A stretch of DNA of 64,000 bases from Dichotomicrobium thermohalophilum (GCF_003550175.1 NZ_QXDF01000001.1:2086850-2150849), one strand, 5' to 3'; positions 49,916 through 59,829 are shown, numbered from the stretch's first letter. Numbers and translations are program-made. The notes: a model not told the origin generated them from the letters alone.

Positions 49916-52123
49916 ATGAAGGGACGGGTTTTACGGATCATTCAGGATATTGCCGGCGTTCTTGCCCTGGGGGCATTCGCCCTTGTCACGGCGGGTGCGC
50001 TTCATGCGCAGACTGGCTCCAGTACGCTCGAGACACTTGTGCAGGGCCAATCGACTGCCAGCAGCACCCCCCAGCGGGCCGACCGGAAAGTCCAGATCGA
50101 CCTCCTCTCCGAGACCGCCGCGATCCGCCCCGGCCAGACCTTCTGGGTCGCCCTGCGCCAAAAAATCGCACCAGGCTGGCACACCTACTGGGAAAACCCG
50201 GGCGACTCGGGTGAGCCAACGCGCATCGACTGGACGTTGCCCGAAGGATTCGCCGTCTCGGACATTCACTGGCCGCCGCCCAAGGCGATTCCCTACGGCA
50301 CCCTGATGAATTACGGCTACGCCGACGAGGCGCTGCTGCTCGTGCAGATCACGCCGCCGGAAGGCCTGAGCGCAGAGAAGGTCACACTTCGCGCGGAATC
50401 TCGGTGGCTGGTCTGCGAGGAGATCTGCATTCCCGAGGACGGCAAGGCACGACTGACCCTGGCGGTGGCCGGGAGCGGTGCACCCCTTGATCCCGGCAAG
50501 GGCGCGGACAAGATCGCCGCGGCGGTGCGCGACTTGCCCATGGAGGCGCCTTGGCCGGTGAAGCTGACAGTCGCGCCGGATAAGCTGGCGCTGACGGCGG
50601 AGACCGACGCGCTGCGCGCCGAAGACGTCGCGGCCATGCGTTTCTTCCCCCGCGACTGGGGACTGATCACCAACGCCGCTCCGCAAGAGCTGGATTGGCA
50701 GAATGGCACGCCGCGCCTCGTCATGATGCGCGGCGAACGGAAGGACCAGCCTGTCGAAAAGCTGAACGGGGTGCTGACGCTGACGGCCGCAGACGGCACG
50801 CGCGAGGCTTATAACCTCTCCGTCTCGCCAGCGGAAACGGTTGCGGCGCTTCCGGCCGCGTCGAGCGGCGCCGCGCCGGGGGGCCTGAGCCTATGGCACG
50901 CGGCAGCGTTCGCCTTTCTCGGGGGGCTGATTCTCAATTTCTTCCCCTGCGTGTTCCCGGTCTTGTCCATGAAGGCGCTGAGCCTCGCGCGCGGCGGAGA
51001 CGGCGCGCACGGCAACCGTCATCATGCGCTGGCCTATCTCGGCGGGGTGATGCTCAGCTTCGCGGTGTTGGCGGGCCTGTTGCTGGCGCTGCGCGCGACC
51101 GGCGCCGCGTTCGGCTGGGGCTTCCAGTTCCAGTCGCCGTGGTTCGTTCTGGTCATGGCGGCGCTGTTCTTCGCGTTGGGGCTGAGCCTGTCCGGTGTCT
51201 TCAATTTCGGCGGCGCGCTGATGGGCGTTGGCGATTCACTGACGCGGCGCAGCGGCGCCTCCGGTTCGTTCTTCACCGGCGTGCTGGCCAGCATCGCCGC
51301 GACGCCCTGCACCGCCCCCTTCATGGGCGCTGCCCTGGGCTATGCCGTGACGCAGCCGGCGGTTGAGGCGACAACGGTGATCATGGTGCTGGGGCTGGGC
51401 TTCGCCGCGCCGATGACGCTTCTGAGCCTGTCGGGCGCGTTCGCGCGGCTGTTGCCCAAGCCGGGACCGTGGATGGAAACCCTCAAGCAGGTGCTAGCCT
51501 TCCCGCTCTATGCCACGGTCGTCTGGCTGGTGTGGGTGCTGAGCCTGCAGACTGGCGCGGATGGCGTGCTGGGTGCCGGGGCGGTGCTGATCGCGGTCGG
51601 CTTCGCCGCCTGGCTGGTCGGTATGACGCAAGCGAGCCGCGCGTTCCGCTACACCGTTTCTGCCGCCGTCGTGATCGTGACATTTTCGCTGGCCGGGCCG
51701 ATGGTGGACTTCGCCCAGGATGCCCGGCAGGGCGAGTCGCGGACAGCCGCCAGCGCCGAGGTTGGCGAGCCGTTCTCCGTCGCCCGGCTGGAAGAGCTGC
51801 GCGCGCAAGGCCGCCCGGTCTTCGTGAATTTCACGGCTGCGTGGTGTATCACCTGCAAGGTTAATGAAGAGGTCGCGCTCAACTCGGACGCTTTCCAGGA
51901 GGCGCTGAAGCGCGGCAACATCGCCTACCTTGTTGGCGACTGGACCAACCAGGACCCTGAAATCTCGCAGATGCTGGAGAAGTTCGGCCGCGCCGGCGTG
52001 CCGCTCTACCTGCTCTATTCCGGCAACGGCGAGCCGCCCAGGGTGCTGCCGCAAATCCTCACCGAAGGCTTCGTGCTGCGCCAGCTTGACGATGTCGGCC
52101 AGGTCCGCAAGACGCAGCGATAG
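49916..52123 (+). CDS. scsB: ScsB/DsbD-like thiol-disulfide transmembrane reductase
   Basis: 735 residues in three parts. Periplasmic N-terminal domain (about 35-310) with a CX3C pair in WLVCEEICIPE; an eight-helix CcdA/DsbD channel (about 325-610) with NFFPCVFPVLSMK and ATPCTAPFMG cysteines; a C-terminal thioredoxin-like domain (about 625-735) with AAWCITCK. It carries electrons from cytoplasmic thioredoxin to periplasmic thiol proteins. ScsB rather than DsbD because of the long unrelated N-terminal domain. It could keep exported cysteine proteins reduced. Confidence 0.86.
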   Translation: MKGRVLRIIQDIAGVLALGAFALVTAGALHAQTGSSTLETLVQGQSTASSTPQRADRKVQIDLLSETAAIRPGQTFWVALRQKIAPGWHTYWENPGDSGEPTRIDWTLPEGFAVSDIHWPPPKAIPYGTLMNYGYADEALLLVQITPPEGLSAEKVTLRAESRWLVCEEICIPEDGKARLTLAVAGSGAPLDPGKGADKIAAAVRDLPMEAPWPVKLTVAPDKLALTAETDALRAEDVAAMRFFPRDWGLITNAAPQELDWQNGTPRLVMMRGERKDQPVEKLNGVLTLTAADGTREAYNLSVSPAETVAALPAASSGAAPGGLSLWHAAAFAFLGGLILNFFPCVFPVLSMKALSLARGGDGAHGNRHHALAYLGGVMLSFAVLAGLLLALRATGAAFGWGFQFQSPWFVLVMAALFFALGLSLSGVFNFGGALMGVGDSLTRRSGASGSFFTGVLASIAATPCTAPFMGAALGYAVTQPAVEATTVIMVLGLGFAAPMTLLSLSGAFARLLPKPGPWMETLKQVLAFPLYATVVWLVWVLSLQTGADGVLGAGAVLIAVGFAAWLVGMTQASRAFRYTVSAAVVIVTFSLAGPMVDFAQDARQGESRTAASAEVGEPFSVARLEELRAQGRPVFVNFTAAWCITCKVNEEVALNSDAFQEALKRGNIAYLVGDWTNQDPEISQMLEKFGRAGVPLYLLYSGNGEPPRVLPQILTEGFVLRQLDDVGQVRKTQR

Positions 52124-52135
52124 CGCCAGACATGC

Positions 52136-52161
52136 AGGGGCCGGGATCGCGCCCGGCCCCT
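52136..52161 (+). terminator. GC-rich hairpin after scsB-like gene
   Basis: AGGGGCCGGG (52136-52145) / CCCGGCCCCT (52152-52161), 6-nt loop, no T-tract, 12 bp after the stop. Likely a terminator or 3' processing stem. Confidence 0.6.
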
Positions 52162-52194
52162 CAGCCCGTTGTTACGACAAATCGGCAACACGCC

Positions 52195-52641
52195 TCAGGC
52201 CGCATCGTTGCGCCGGCGGTCGCTGTAGCGGCCCCACGGTCCGTGGATGATCAGCGCGCCCATCAGGTCCGGCTCGCGGCGGAGTTCGACGACCTCAGCC
52301 GCCCGCTTGGCCTCGTGCGGATGCGCCTGCTCCGCGGCGATATTCGGCGTCGGCCGACCGTTGCGCACGACCTCGTCAATGTCGTCGCGACTGATGCCCA
52401 TGTCCGCCAGCAGCCGATCATCCAGCGCCTGCAGCTCCCGCTTCGCGGCGCGCAGCCGCCTCTCGCGGTTGAGGTGACGCACGCCCCTCGCCAGCGGCGA
52501 GGACAGCGCGCCGACGGCTGCCGCGATGCTGCGCGCGGCCATGCCAATAAGCCGATAAAACTCTGCCGAGCGGGCCTGGTGCGCCGCCCGGATATAGGGC
52601 TGATGCGACGATGTGCGCCGCAATCCATTCGGGTACTCCAT
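52195..52641 (-). CDS. DUF1127 (YjiS-like) protein
   Basis: 148 residues. The DUF1127 core is about 70-105 (RAAKRELQALDDRLLADMGISRDDIDEVV), extended at both ends. Small DUF1127 proteins in alphaproteobacteria bind RNA and influence phosphate and carbon metabolism. Divergent from a LysR gene with a palindrome between them. Confidence 0.85.
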   Translation of the reverse strand: MEYPNGLRRTSSHQPYIRAAHQARSAEFYRLIGMAARSIAAAVGALSSPLARGVRHLNRERRLRAAKRELQALDDRLLADMGISRDDIDEVVRNGRPTPNIAAEQAHPHEAKRAAEVVELRREPDLMGALIIHGPWGRYSDRRRNDAA

Positions 52642-52717
52642 CGTTCAAGCTCCAGTGTTGCCCGTGACCGATCCGTCACTGAGGGAACGATGCCGGAGCA
52701 CAAACCATCAGTCTAAC

Positions 52718-52737
52718 GAATAGTTCTGATGCTATTC
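52718..52737. promoter_or_regulatory. Palindrome GAATAG-N8-CTATTC, likely LysR operator
   Basis: Perfect 6-bp arms at 52718-52723 and 52732-52737 in the 160-bp divergent gap between DUF1127 and LysR genes, about midway. Size and location fit a LysR dimer site that controls both directions. Confidence 0.5.
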
Positions 52738-52801
52738 ATCTCCGCAATTGATGAATGGCGATCTGCGTGGTAGGCTGCGTCAAGTGAAACTGGAGAATGC
52801 A

Positions 52802-53695
52802 ATGCCGCCCGTCCTAGAACCCGAATTGCTGCAGACCTTTATCGCCATCGCCGAAACCGGCCGCTTCACCGAAGCCGCCAAACGCGTCGGCCGCACCCAG
52901 TCGGCCGTGAGCATGCAAATCAAGCGGCTGGAGGACACGATCGGCCGTTCGCTGTTCGTGCGCGAGGGCCGGACGGTGCAGCTTTCCTCCGACGGCGAAC
53001 TGCTGCTCGGCCATGCCCGCCGGGTGCTGCGCGCCCATGCAGAAGCGCTGGCCGCATTCCAGCCCTCGGAACTGACCGGAACGGTTACTATCGGATCCCC
53101 GGATGAGTATGCGGTCGCCTTCCTACCGACGATCCTGCGCAGCTTCGCCGAGACTCACCCCCAGGTGCATGTGAATGTCGTGTGCGAGCCAACGCGCAGC
53201 CTGATGCCCAAGCTCGATATGAACGAGATCGACATCATCCTGTTCACCGAGGGCGGCGAACTGAATCGCGACGACGGCAAGAGCGACCCGATCTTGTTGC
53301 GCGAGCCCGTTGTGTGGGCCGCCTCGGCAAAGCACTGCGTCCATCAGGACGATCCGGTGCCGCTGGCGCTGTTCCACTCCGGCTGCCGCTTCCGGCAATG
53401 GGCGATCGGCGCGCTGGCCGATGCGGGGCGCGGCTACCGCATCAACTACACCAGCGTAAGCTTCGCCGGCATCGAGACGGCAATCCGCGCCGGACTCGCG
53501 GTCGGTGCGATTCCCCAATCGAACGTGACCCCGGGGCTGCGCATCCTCGACGAGCGCGACGGCTTCCCGGCCCTGCCCGATTATGCGCTCGCCATGCGCC
53601 GGGCCAAGGGAGCAACATCGTGCATCCATGACCGGCTGGAGGACCACATCGTCAATTGCTTCCGCCAGGGACCGCCGCGCGAGGCCGCGGCCTAG
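52802..53695 (+). CDS. LysR-family transcriptional regulator
   Basis: 297 residues from ATG 52802 (GGAGAATGCA upstream); the start codons 51-54 bp earlier would add a non-homologous leader. Helix-turn-helix GRFTEAAKRVGRTQSAVSMQ and a periplasmic-binding-type effector domain. It resembles regulators that are paired divergently with DUF1127 genes in alphaproteobacteria. Confidence 0.88.
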   Translation: MPPVLEPELLQTFIAIAETGRFTEAAKRVGRTQSAVSMQIKRLEDTIGRSLFVREGRTVQLSSDGELLLGHARRVLRAHAEALAAFQPSELTGTVTIGSPDEYAVAFLPTILRSFAETHPQVHVNVVCEPTRSLMPKLDMNEIDIILFTEGGELNRDDGKSDPILLREPVVWAASAKHCVHQDDPVPLALFHSGCRFRQWAIGALADAGRGYRINYTSVSFAGIETAIRAGLAVGAIPQSNVTPGLRILDERDGFPALPDYALAMRRAKGATSCIHDRLEDHIVNCFRQGPPREAAA

Positions 53696-53805
53696 GGCTC
53701 ACGCGATCGTGTTTGCCCGGAGGCTCGACAAATCTTGAACAAAGTTCCATTTAAGGACAGTCTCACGGGCAGATTGATGAACAACGATCACCTTGGAGCC
53801 GCCAT

Positions 53806-54285
53806 TTGAGCCGTAGCGATACGACCCAGCCCAAGCTCGACGAAACCGACCGCAAGATCCTGCGCATCATGCAGCAGGACGCGACCATCTCCTTCGAGCG
53901 GCTGGCGAAGAAGGTGAACATTTCCAAGACCGCCGTGTGGAACCGCATCCAGCGGCTGCAGCAGTCAGGCGTGATTGTCCGGCAGGCGGCGATTGTCGAT
54001 GGCCGCCGCGCGGGGCTGCAGGAGGTGTTCTTCGTCACCATCCGCACCAACAGCCACGACGCCGGTTGGCTTGAGAATTTCCATCGCGCTATCCAGGAGA
54101 TGCCGGAAATTCAGGAGGCCCATCGACTTGCCGGCGAGATCGACTATCTGCTGAAGGTGCGCGTGCCCTCGACCGCGGAATTCGATGCGTTCTACAAGCG
54201 CCTCATTTCGCGGATCTCGATCTATAACGTCACCAGCAGCCTCTCGATGGAGGTGCTGAAGGAAGAGACCGCGCTGCCGGTATGA
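53806..54285 (+). CDS. Lrp/AsnC-family transcriptional regulator
   Basis: 159 residues: winged-helix part (LDETDRKILRIMQQDATISFERLAKKVNISKTAVWNR, about 11-48) and a C-terminal RAM effector domain. TTG start 53806 with GGAG eight nt upstream. It precedes ornithine decarboxylase on the same strand by 120 bp and may regulate amino-acid or polyamine genes. Confidence 0.87.
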   Translation: MSRSDTTQPKLDETDRKILRIMQQDATISFERLAKKVNISKTAVWNRIQRLQQSGVIVRQAAIVDGRRAGLQEVFFVTIRTNSHDAGWLENFHRAIQEMPEIQEAHRLAGEIDYLLKVRVPSTAEFDAFYKRLISRISIYNVTSSLSMEVLKEETALPV

Positions 54286-54404
54286 TGCGCGCTTGGCGTC
54301 GCGCAGAAAAGTCTTTACAAGCGCGGCTTTGACTTTTAAGCGACGCAATCCGATTTTCCTGACAAGCCGTGATCTCGAATGCCGCCCTCGCGGGAGGAAT
54401 GCCG

Positions 54405-55598
54405 ATGGAACAGTTTTCCTGCGCCGCCGAGTTGCTCCGTCATCGCAGGCCGGATGTGCCGGTTCTGTGCGTGCGTCCGCATGCCGCCGCGCGGGCAGTC
54501 GAGTGGTTCCGCGACAGCTTCCCCGGCCGAACCCTTTATGCCGTGAAGGCCAACGACGCGCCGGATGTGCTTGCCGCGCTGCATCAGGCGGGGCTTCGCG
54601 ATTTCGACGCCGCCTCTCTCGATGAAATCGCGCGCGTGAACGCGCTGCCCGGCGCGCAGGCGCATGTGATGAACCCGATCAAGTCGCGGTCGCTGATCCG
54701 CGCGGCCTATTTCGACTATGGCGTGCGCACCTTCGCTTTCGACAGCGCGGCGGAACTCGACAAGATCCTGACCGAAACCGGCGGCGCGCGCGACCTGACG
54801 CTGATGCTGCGCATCGTCTGCCCGAACACGCACAGCGAAATCCCGCTGGAGGGCAAATACGGCGTGGCGCTGAGCGACGCAGCCGACCTGCTGATGCGCG
54901 CGCGCGCCGTGGCCGAGCGGCTGGGCCTGACTTTCCATGTCGGCTCCCAGGCAATGTCGCCCGAGGGCTTTGGCGAGGCGCTACGCACGACCGCGCGCTA
55001 TATCGCCACCGCGCCGGCGCGCATCGACCTGGTGGATGTCGGGGGCGGATTTCCCGCGCGTTATCCGGGGCTGGAGCCGCCGCCGCTGAGCGCCTTCGTG
55101 GACGCGATCGCGGAGAGTTTCGACCGGCTATGGGTGGGCGACAATTGTGAGCTGTGGGCCGAGCCGGGCCGCGCGCTGGTGGCCGAGGCGGAGTCCGTGC
55201 TGGTGCGGGTCGAGGCCCGCAAGGGCGGCACGCTGTACATCAACGACGGCGCGTTCGGCACGCTGTTCGACGCCGCGCATGCGAATTTCGTGTTCCCGAC
55301 GCGGGCGCTGCGCGCCGGCGAAGGCGAGATCGACGGCCCGGAGACAGGGTTCGCGCTGTTCGGTCCGACCTGCGACAGCTTCGATCATCTGCCGGGGCCG
55401 TTCATGCTGCCGGCCGACATCGGCGAGGGCGATTACATCGAGATCGGCAACATTGGCGCTTACGGACATGTGATGGCTTCGCCGTTCAACGGCTTTGGCA
55501 GGTATGAGCGGGTGAGCCTCACCGATGCGCCGATGATGAGCATGTATGACGCTGACACCGAGGCCCGCCCCGCCGACAAGGCCGGCGCGCTGGGCTAG
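54405..55598 (+). CDS. Ornithine (lysine/ornithine) decarboxylase, alanine-racemase fold
   Basis: 397 residues. PLP Lys48 (YAVKAND), glycine-rich phosphate site DVGGGFPARYPG, EPGRALV, and catalytic GPTCDSFD near the C-terminus. Makes putrescine from ornithine. ATG 54405 follows GGGAGG at nine nt; an ATG two codons earlier is possible. A ureohydrolase starts 4 bp after the stop. I could not recognise a speF-type leader in the 119-bp gap. Confidence 0.88.
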   Translation: MEQFSCAAELLRHRRPDVPVLCVRPHAAARAVEWFRDSFPGRTLYAVKANDAPDVLAALHQAGLRDFDAASLDEIARVNALPGAQAHVMNPIKSRSLIRAAYFDYGVRTFAFDSAAELDKILTETGGARDLTLMLRIVCPNTHSEIPLEGKYGVALSDAADLLMRARAVAERLGLTFHVGSQAMSPEGFGEALRTTARYIATAPARIDLVDVGGGFPARYPGLEPPPLSAFVDAIAESFDRLWVGDNCELWAEPGRALVAEAESVLVRVEARKGGTLYINDGAFGTLFDAAHANFVFPTRALRAGEGEIDGPETGFALFGPTCDSFDHLPGPFMLPADIGEGDYIEIGNIGAYGHVMASPFNGFGRYERVSLTDAPMMSMYDADTEARPADKAGALG

Positions 55599-55602
55599 CG
55601 CC

Positions 55603-56496
55603 ATGTCTCTTGACTACCGCCGGCCGGAAGACGGTTTTCTGGGCCTGAGCGCCGCGGAGGCCGCAGCGCCGGAGCGGGCTGGCGCGGTTATCATTCCCTT
55701 CGGCATGGAGAAAACGGTCAGCTACGGCACCGGCACCGCGCGCGGCGCTGAGGCGATCATCGCGGCCAGCCCGGAGCTTGAATTCTTCGATGACGAGCTT
55801 TGGTGCGAGCCCTACCGGCAGTTCGGCATCGCCACGCTGGCGCCGCAGAGCGTGGCGGCTTCGGCCGCCGATGCGCTGGACCAGCTGGCCGCGCTAACCG
55901 GTGCGGCGCTGGATGCGGGACATTTTCCCCTGGTCCTCGGCGGCGAGCACACGCTGACGGCGGGCGCGATACGGCCCTTCGCCGCGCGCTACCCGGACCT
56001 CGCCGTACTGCATCTCGACGCGCATACCGACCTGCGCGACAGCTACGAGGACAACCCGTTATCCCATGCCTGCGCCATGCGCCGCGTGCTGGATCAGGGT
56101 GTGGAGATCGTCTCTGCCGGCATCCGCGCAATCTCGGCTGAGGAAGTGCCCCTGCTGGAAGCAACCCCCCAGCGGGTGCGGGTATTCTGGGGCCGCGAGC
56201 GCGCAAGCTGGTCGCTGGAAGAGATCGTCGCCCCGCTGCGCGGCCGGCCGCTTTATGTCAGCCTGGACATCGACGTGCTCGACGCCGGGATCATGCCCGC
56301 AACTGGCACGCCCGAGCCGGGCGGCCTTTCCTTCGACGAGGTCTGCGCCGTGCTGCGCGCTGCGTCGGGCGCGAGCCGCATTGTCGGCGCCGATCTCGTG
56401 GAACTGGCGCCGATCCCGGGCTTCCACGCTTACGACTTCACCGCCGCCAAGCTCGCCTACAAGCTGCTCGCCTACGCCTTGACGGAAACAGGCTAG
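55603..56496 (+). CDS. speB: Agmatinase/arginase-family ureohydrolase
   Basis: 297 residues. Mn-site motifs GGEHTLT, HLDAHTDLRD and SLDIDVLDAGIMPATGTPEPGG are all intact. Agmatinase is the likely activity by length and by GTPEPGG. With ornithine decarboxylase it could form a polyamine module; no arginine decarboxylase is in the window, so its substrate may be another guanidino compound. Confidence 0.82.
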   Translation: MSLDYRRPEDGFLGLSAAEAAAPERAGAVIIPFGMEKTVSYGTGTARGAEAIIAASPELEFFDDELWCEPYRQFGIATLAPQSVAASAADALDQLAALTGAALDAGHFPLVLGGEHTLTAGAIRPFAARYPDLAVLHLDAHTDLRDSYEDNPLSHACAMRRVLDQGVEIVSAGIRAISAEEVPLLEATPQRVRVFWGRERASWSLEEIVAPLRGRPLYVSLDIDVLDAGIMPATGTPEPGGLSFDEVCAVLRAASGASRIVGADLVELAPIPGFHAYDFTAAKLAYKLLAYALTETG

Positions 56497-57848
56497 GGCT
56501 GGACGACAAAGTCCGTGCCACGCCCGGTTTCGCGTCCCAGGCCGGCGTCCGAGATGATCATCGACGAGCCGGGCGTCAGCATCCGCTCCAGCCGGTCGCG
56601 GAGGATTCTGGGGATGCTCACGCGATCGAGCGCCGCATTTGCGTCAACGCCCGGCGCCTCTTCCGTGGTCAGCGCGAGCCACTGAGTCTGCTCATCGGTT
56701 GGCGCAAAACTCTGCGAGAAGTAGACATGCGTTCCAAGCGGTTCATCTGGGTTTTTGAGCCTCACCGGCGCGTCGAACACTTGCTTGAAGCCCTGACGCA
56801 CATACAGATGCCCCGTCGGCGCAGGCTCGCCGCGCGCGTCGAGGAACAGCTTGTCGCGCAGTTCCTCTGAAAACGCGCCGGTCGCCTTCAGGCCCTTGTC
56901 TTCCTGGTATTCCTGAATCGCAGCGCCGGTGAGGCGGCCCATGAACCCGTCAATCGGTCCAGGGTCATAACCCAGTTCCCGCAGCAGCATCTGGACGTCG
57001 CGGATGCGCTCGCGACCGAGGCGCTTGGTGATCAGGATCCGCACCGGCTCTTCGGAGCGCGCGATATAGCTCTCCAGGCGGTGCATGTCGTGTTCCAGAT
57101 CGGCCATGAGCAGCGCCCCCTCCTTCGCCGACATCGGCTCCGGCGCGTTGGTGGCGTCGGTCATCACGGTCTTGTCCTGGGGGCGGGTCAAGGAAGCGTA
57201 TTTGCGCGCCCGGTCGGCCGGCGCAGGCAGCGCGATACTCACCAGGTTGCCCTCTTCATAGGCCAGCCGCTTTTTTAGCGCCTTCCGGGCGTCCATCGTC
57301 ACCAGATCAAGCGGCTGCGGCTGCAACAGTTTGTCGTGCTTGATCCTGTGCGGCGTCGTCTCGCCGCGCGTCACGATCACATGCCCACCGACATCGGTTT
57401 TCTTGAACAGCGTGCTCGCTGAACCCCGTGGCAGGCGAATGCAACCGTGCGAGGCTGGGTAACGCGGCACGTGGCCGGAGGCATGCAGCGCAATGCCGGA
57501 CCAGGTCAGACGCTGCATGAACGGCATCGGCGCGTTGTTATAGATGTTGGAGCGGTGCCAGCGCCGCTTCTCAAGGATGCTGTAGACGCCCGCCGGGGTC
57601 GAATAGCCGCGCTTGCCCGTCGACACGCGCGAGGTGAAAACCCGCTCTGTCCCGCGATAAACGTACATGTGCTGTTTTTCCAGGGACACCACGATCTTGA
57701 GCGGATCGGGCTTGGTCAGGAGGCTGCTGGCGCCCTGGGCGGCTGCCGGTGGTGCAGCGATAAGGCCCGCGGAGAGAAAAGCCGTGGGAACAGCCCCAGA
57801 ACGAAACACAATACGCGACAACTCGCTGCAACGCGGCAGACGCAACAT
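56493..57848 (-). CDS. L,D-transpeptidase (YkuD) with peptidoglycan-binding domain
   Basis: 451 residues from ATG 57848. Signal peptide (APPAAAQ near 37). YkuD domain about 48-185 with HASGHVPRYPASHGCIRLP, the catalytic Cys being in SHGC. Then a PG_binding_1 domain (about 300-350; LRELGYDPGPIDGFMG). A third region ends the chain. It cross-links peptidoglycan by 3-3 bonds or anchors lipoproteins. Convergent with the ureohydrolase, the two stops overlapping by 4 bp. Confidence 0.88.
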   Translation of the reverse strand: MLRLPRCSELSRIVFRSGAVPTAFLSAGLIAAPPAAAQGASSLLTKPDPLKIVVSLEKQHMYVYRGTERVFTSRVSTGKRGYSTPAGVYSILEKRRWHRSNIYNNAPMPFMQRLTWSGIALHASGHVPRYPASHGCIRLPRGSASTLFKKTDVGGHVIVTRGETTPHRIKHDKLLQPQPLDLVTMDARKALKKRLAYEEGNLVSIALPAPADRARKYASLTRPQDKTVMTDATNAPEPMSAKEGALLMADLEHDMHRLESYIARSEEPVRILITKRLGRERIRDVQMLLRELGYDPGPIDGFMGRLTGAAIQEYQEDKGLKATGAFSEELRDKLFLDARGEPAPTGHLYVRQGFKQVFDAPVRLKNPDEPLGTHVYFSQSFAPTDEQTQWLALTTEEAPGVDANAALDRVSIPRILRDRLERMLTPGSSMIISDAGLGRETGRGTDFVVQP

Positions 57849-58020
57849 GATACCCCACTCCCAAAACACAAAGAACACGCTGGCCTTCGGGAAAATTCCG
57901 ACGGCCACCCCTTTGTCCAAAGTATTACACAGCTCTTAACGGCTGGTGAATATTGATTTTCGTCAAATTTCTAGAAAAGGCGTCGGGCGATGCTTTTCGG
58001 CAACCATCGCGGGAGGGGTA

Positions 58021-59829
58021 TCAGCTGTTCTCAAGTTGCTCGCGCAGCATCTCCAGTTCCAGCCAGCGATCCTCGGCCTCGGAGAGCGCCTTGTGAATTT
58101 CGCCGAGCCGGGTGGTCGCCCGCTCGAAGCCTTCGGGGTCGCGGCTGTAGAAGTCCGGGTCGGCGAGCCGCTCCTCCAGCTTGCGGGCCTGCGTGCGCAG
58201 CCGCTCGATCTCACCGGGGAGTGTCTCCAGCGCGTGCTTCTGCTTGAAGCTCAGTCGACCACGATTGTTGGTGTCGCGCTTGGGCTTTGCCTTGGGCTGG
58301 GACTTCTGCTTGCCGCCCTTCGGCTTGTCCTTGCCCAGCTCCGCGCCGCGCTGGGCCAGCATGTCTGAATAGCCCCCGGCATATTCGCGCCAGACGCCGC
58401 CGCCTTCGGGCGCCAGTACCGAGCCGACAATCCGATCGAGGAAGTCGCGGTCGTGGCTGATCAGCAGCACTGTCCCCTCATAACTGCCCAGCATGTCCTG
58501 CAGCACGTCCAGCGTGTCGAGGTCGAGATCGTTGGTCGGCTCGTCCAGGACCAGAAGGTTCGAGGGCGTCGCCATCGCCCGCGCGATCATCAGGCGTGCC
58601 CGCTCACCGCCGGAGAGGGCGCGCACGGGTGTGCCCATCTGCTCAGGCGTAAACAGGAAATCCTTCATGTAGGCGGCAACGTGTTTGGTCTGCCCGCCGA
58701 CGTCGATCATGTCGCTGCCGCCGCGCGTGATCGCGTCTTTCAGCGACGCGTCGGGGTCGAGCTGTGCGCGGTCCTGCTCCAGCGTGGCCATCGCCAGGTT
58801 CGCGCCCAGCCGGATCGTGCCGCTGTCTGGCGGGAGTTCGCCGGTCAGCAGCTTGACCAGGGTGGTCTTGCCGGTGCCGTTCGGCCCGATGATGCCGAGC
58901 CGGTCGCCGCGACGCAGCTTGAGGGAGAGGTCGCGGACGATCGGCGTGTCGTCAAATGCCTTGGAGACATTTTTCGCTTCGATAACCAGGTTGCCGGACT
59001 TTTCAGCCTCTGCCGCGCTGAAGGTCGCCTGCCCCTGCACGCCGCGATACTCGCGCCGGGCCTGGCGCAACGCCTGCAGCTCGGCAAGGCGACGGGTATT
59101 ACGCTTGCGCCGCGCCGTGACGCCATAACGCAGCCAGTCCTCTTCCCGGCCGATCTTCCGGTCCAGCTTCTGCTGGTCGCGTTCTTCCTGCGCGAGCTGC
59201 TCATCACGCCATTCCTCGAAGCCGGAAAATCCGATCTCGATCCGGCGCGTCTTGCCCCGGTCGATCCAGACGGTCGTCTGCGAGAGGTTTTCGAGGAAGC
59301 GGCGGTCATGGCTGATAAGGACTAGCGCACCGCGATACCCGCCCAGCCAGCTTTCCAGCCATTCGATAGCCGGCAGGTCGAGATGGTTGGTCGGCTCGTC
59401 GAGCAGCACCACGTCCGGCTTTGGCGCAAGCGTCCGCGCGAGCGCCGCACGGCGAGCCTCGCCCCCTGAGAGGTTGGCGGGTTCCGCGGCCGGATCGACG
59501 CTGAGCTGTTCGAGCAGGCGTGCGGCGATATGCAGATCATCCCCCGGCGCCAGCCCGGCTTCGACATACGCCAGCACCGTCTCGTGCCCGGTCATGTCCG
59601 GCTCCTGGGGCAGATAGCGCACGGTCGCGCCCGGCTGGACAAACCGCTCGCCGGCGTCCGGCTCGATCATTCCGGCGGCAATCTTCATCAGCGTGGATTT
59701 GCCAGAGCCGTTGCGCCCGACCAAGCATAGCCGGTCGCCGGGCGAAACGAGCAGTTCCGCGCCTTCGAGAAGCGGCGTGCCGCCAAAGCTGAGATCAATC
59801 TCGTTTAGCTGGATAAGCGGCGGGGCCAT
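58021..59829 (-). CDS. uup: ABC-F family ATPase (Uup-like)
   Basis: 602 residues: two nucleotide-binding domains (Walker A GRNGSGKST and GPNGTGKTT; signatures LSGGEARR and LSGGERAR; Walker B LLDEPTNHLDL and VLDEPTNDLDL), linker helix region between, and a C-terminal coiled coil (about 530-600) typical of Uup. It acts on ribosomes or branched DNA. No membrane subunit. Confidence 0.92.
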   Translation of the reverse strand: MAPPLIQLNEIDLSFGGTPLLEGAELLVSPGDRLCLVGRNGSGKSTLMKIAAGMIEPDAGERFVQPGATVRYLPQEPDMTGHETVLAYVEAGLAPGDDLHIAARLLEQLSVDPAAEPANLSGGEARRAALARTLAPKPDVVLLDEPTNHLDLPAIEWLESWLGGYRGALVLISHDRRFLENLSQTTVWIDRGKTRRIEIGFSGFEEWRDEQLAQEERDQQKLDRKIGREEDWLRYGVTARRKRNTRRLAELQALRQARREYRGVQGQATFSAAEAEKSGNLVIEAKNVSKAFDDTPIVRDLSLKLRRGDRLGIIGPNGTGKTTLVKLLTGELPPDSGTIRLGANLAMATLEQDRAQLDPDASLKDAITRGGSDMIDVGGQTKHVAAYMKDFLFTPEQMGTPVRALSGGERARLMIARAMATPSNLLVLDEPTNDLDLDTLDVLQDMLGSYEGTVLLISHDRDFLDRIVGSVLAPEGGGVWREYAGGYSDMLAQRGAELGKDKPKGGKQKSQPKAKPKRDTNNRGRLSFKQKHALETLPGEIERLRTQARKLEERLADPDFYSRDPEGFERATTRLGEIHKALSEAEDRWLELEMLREQLENS

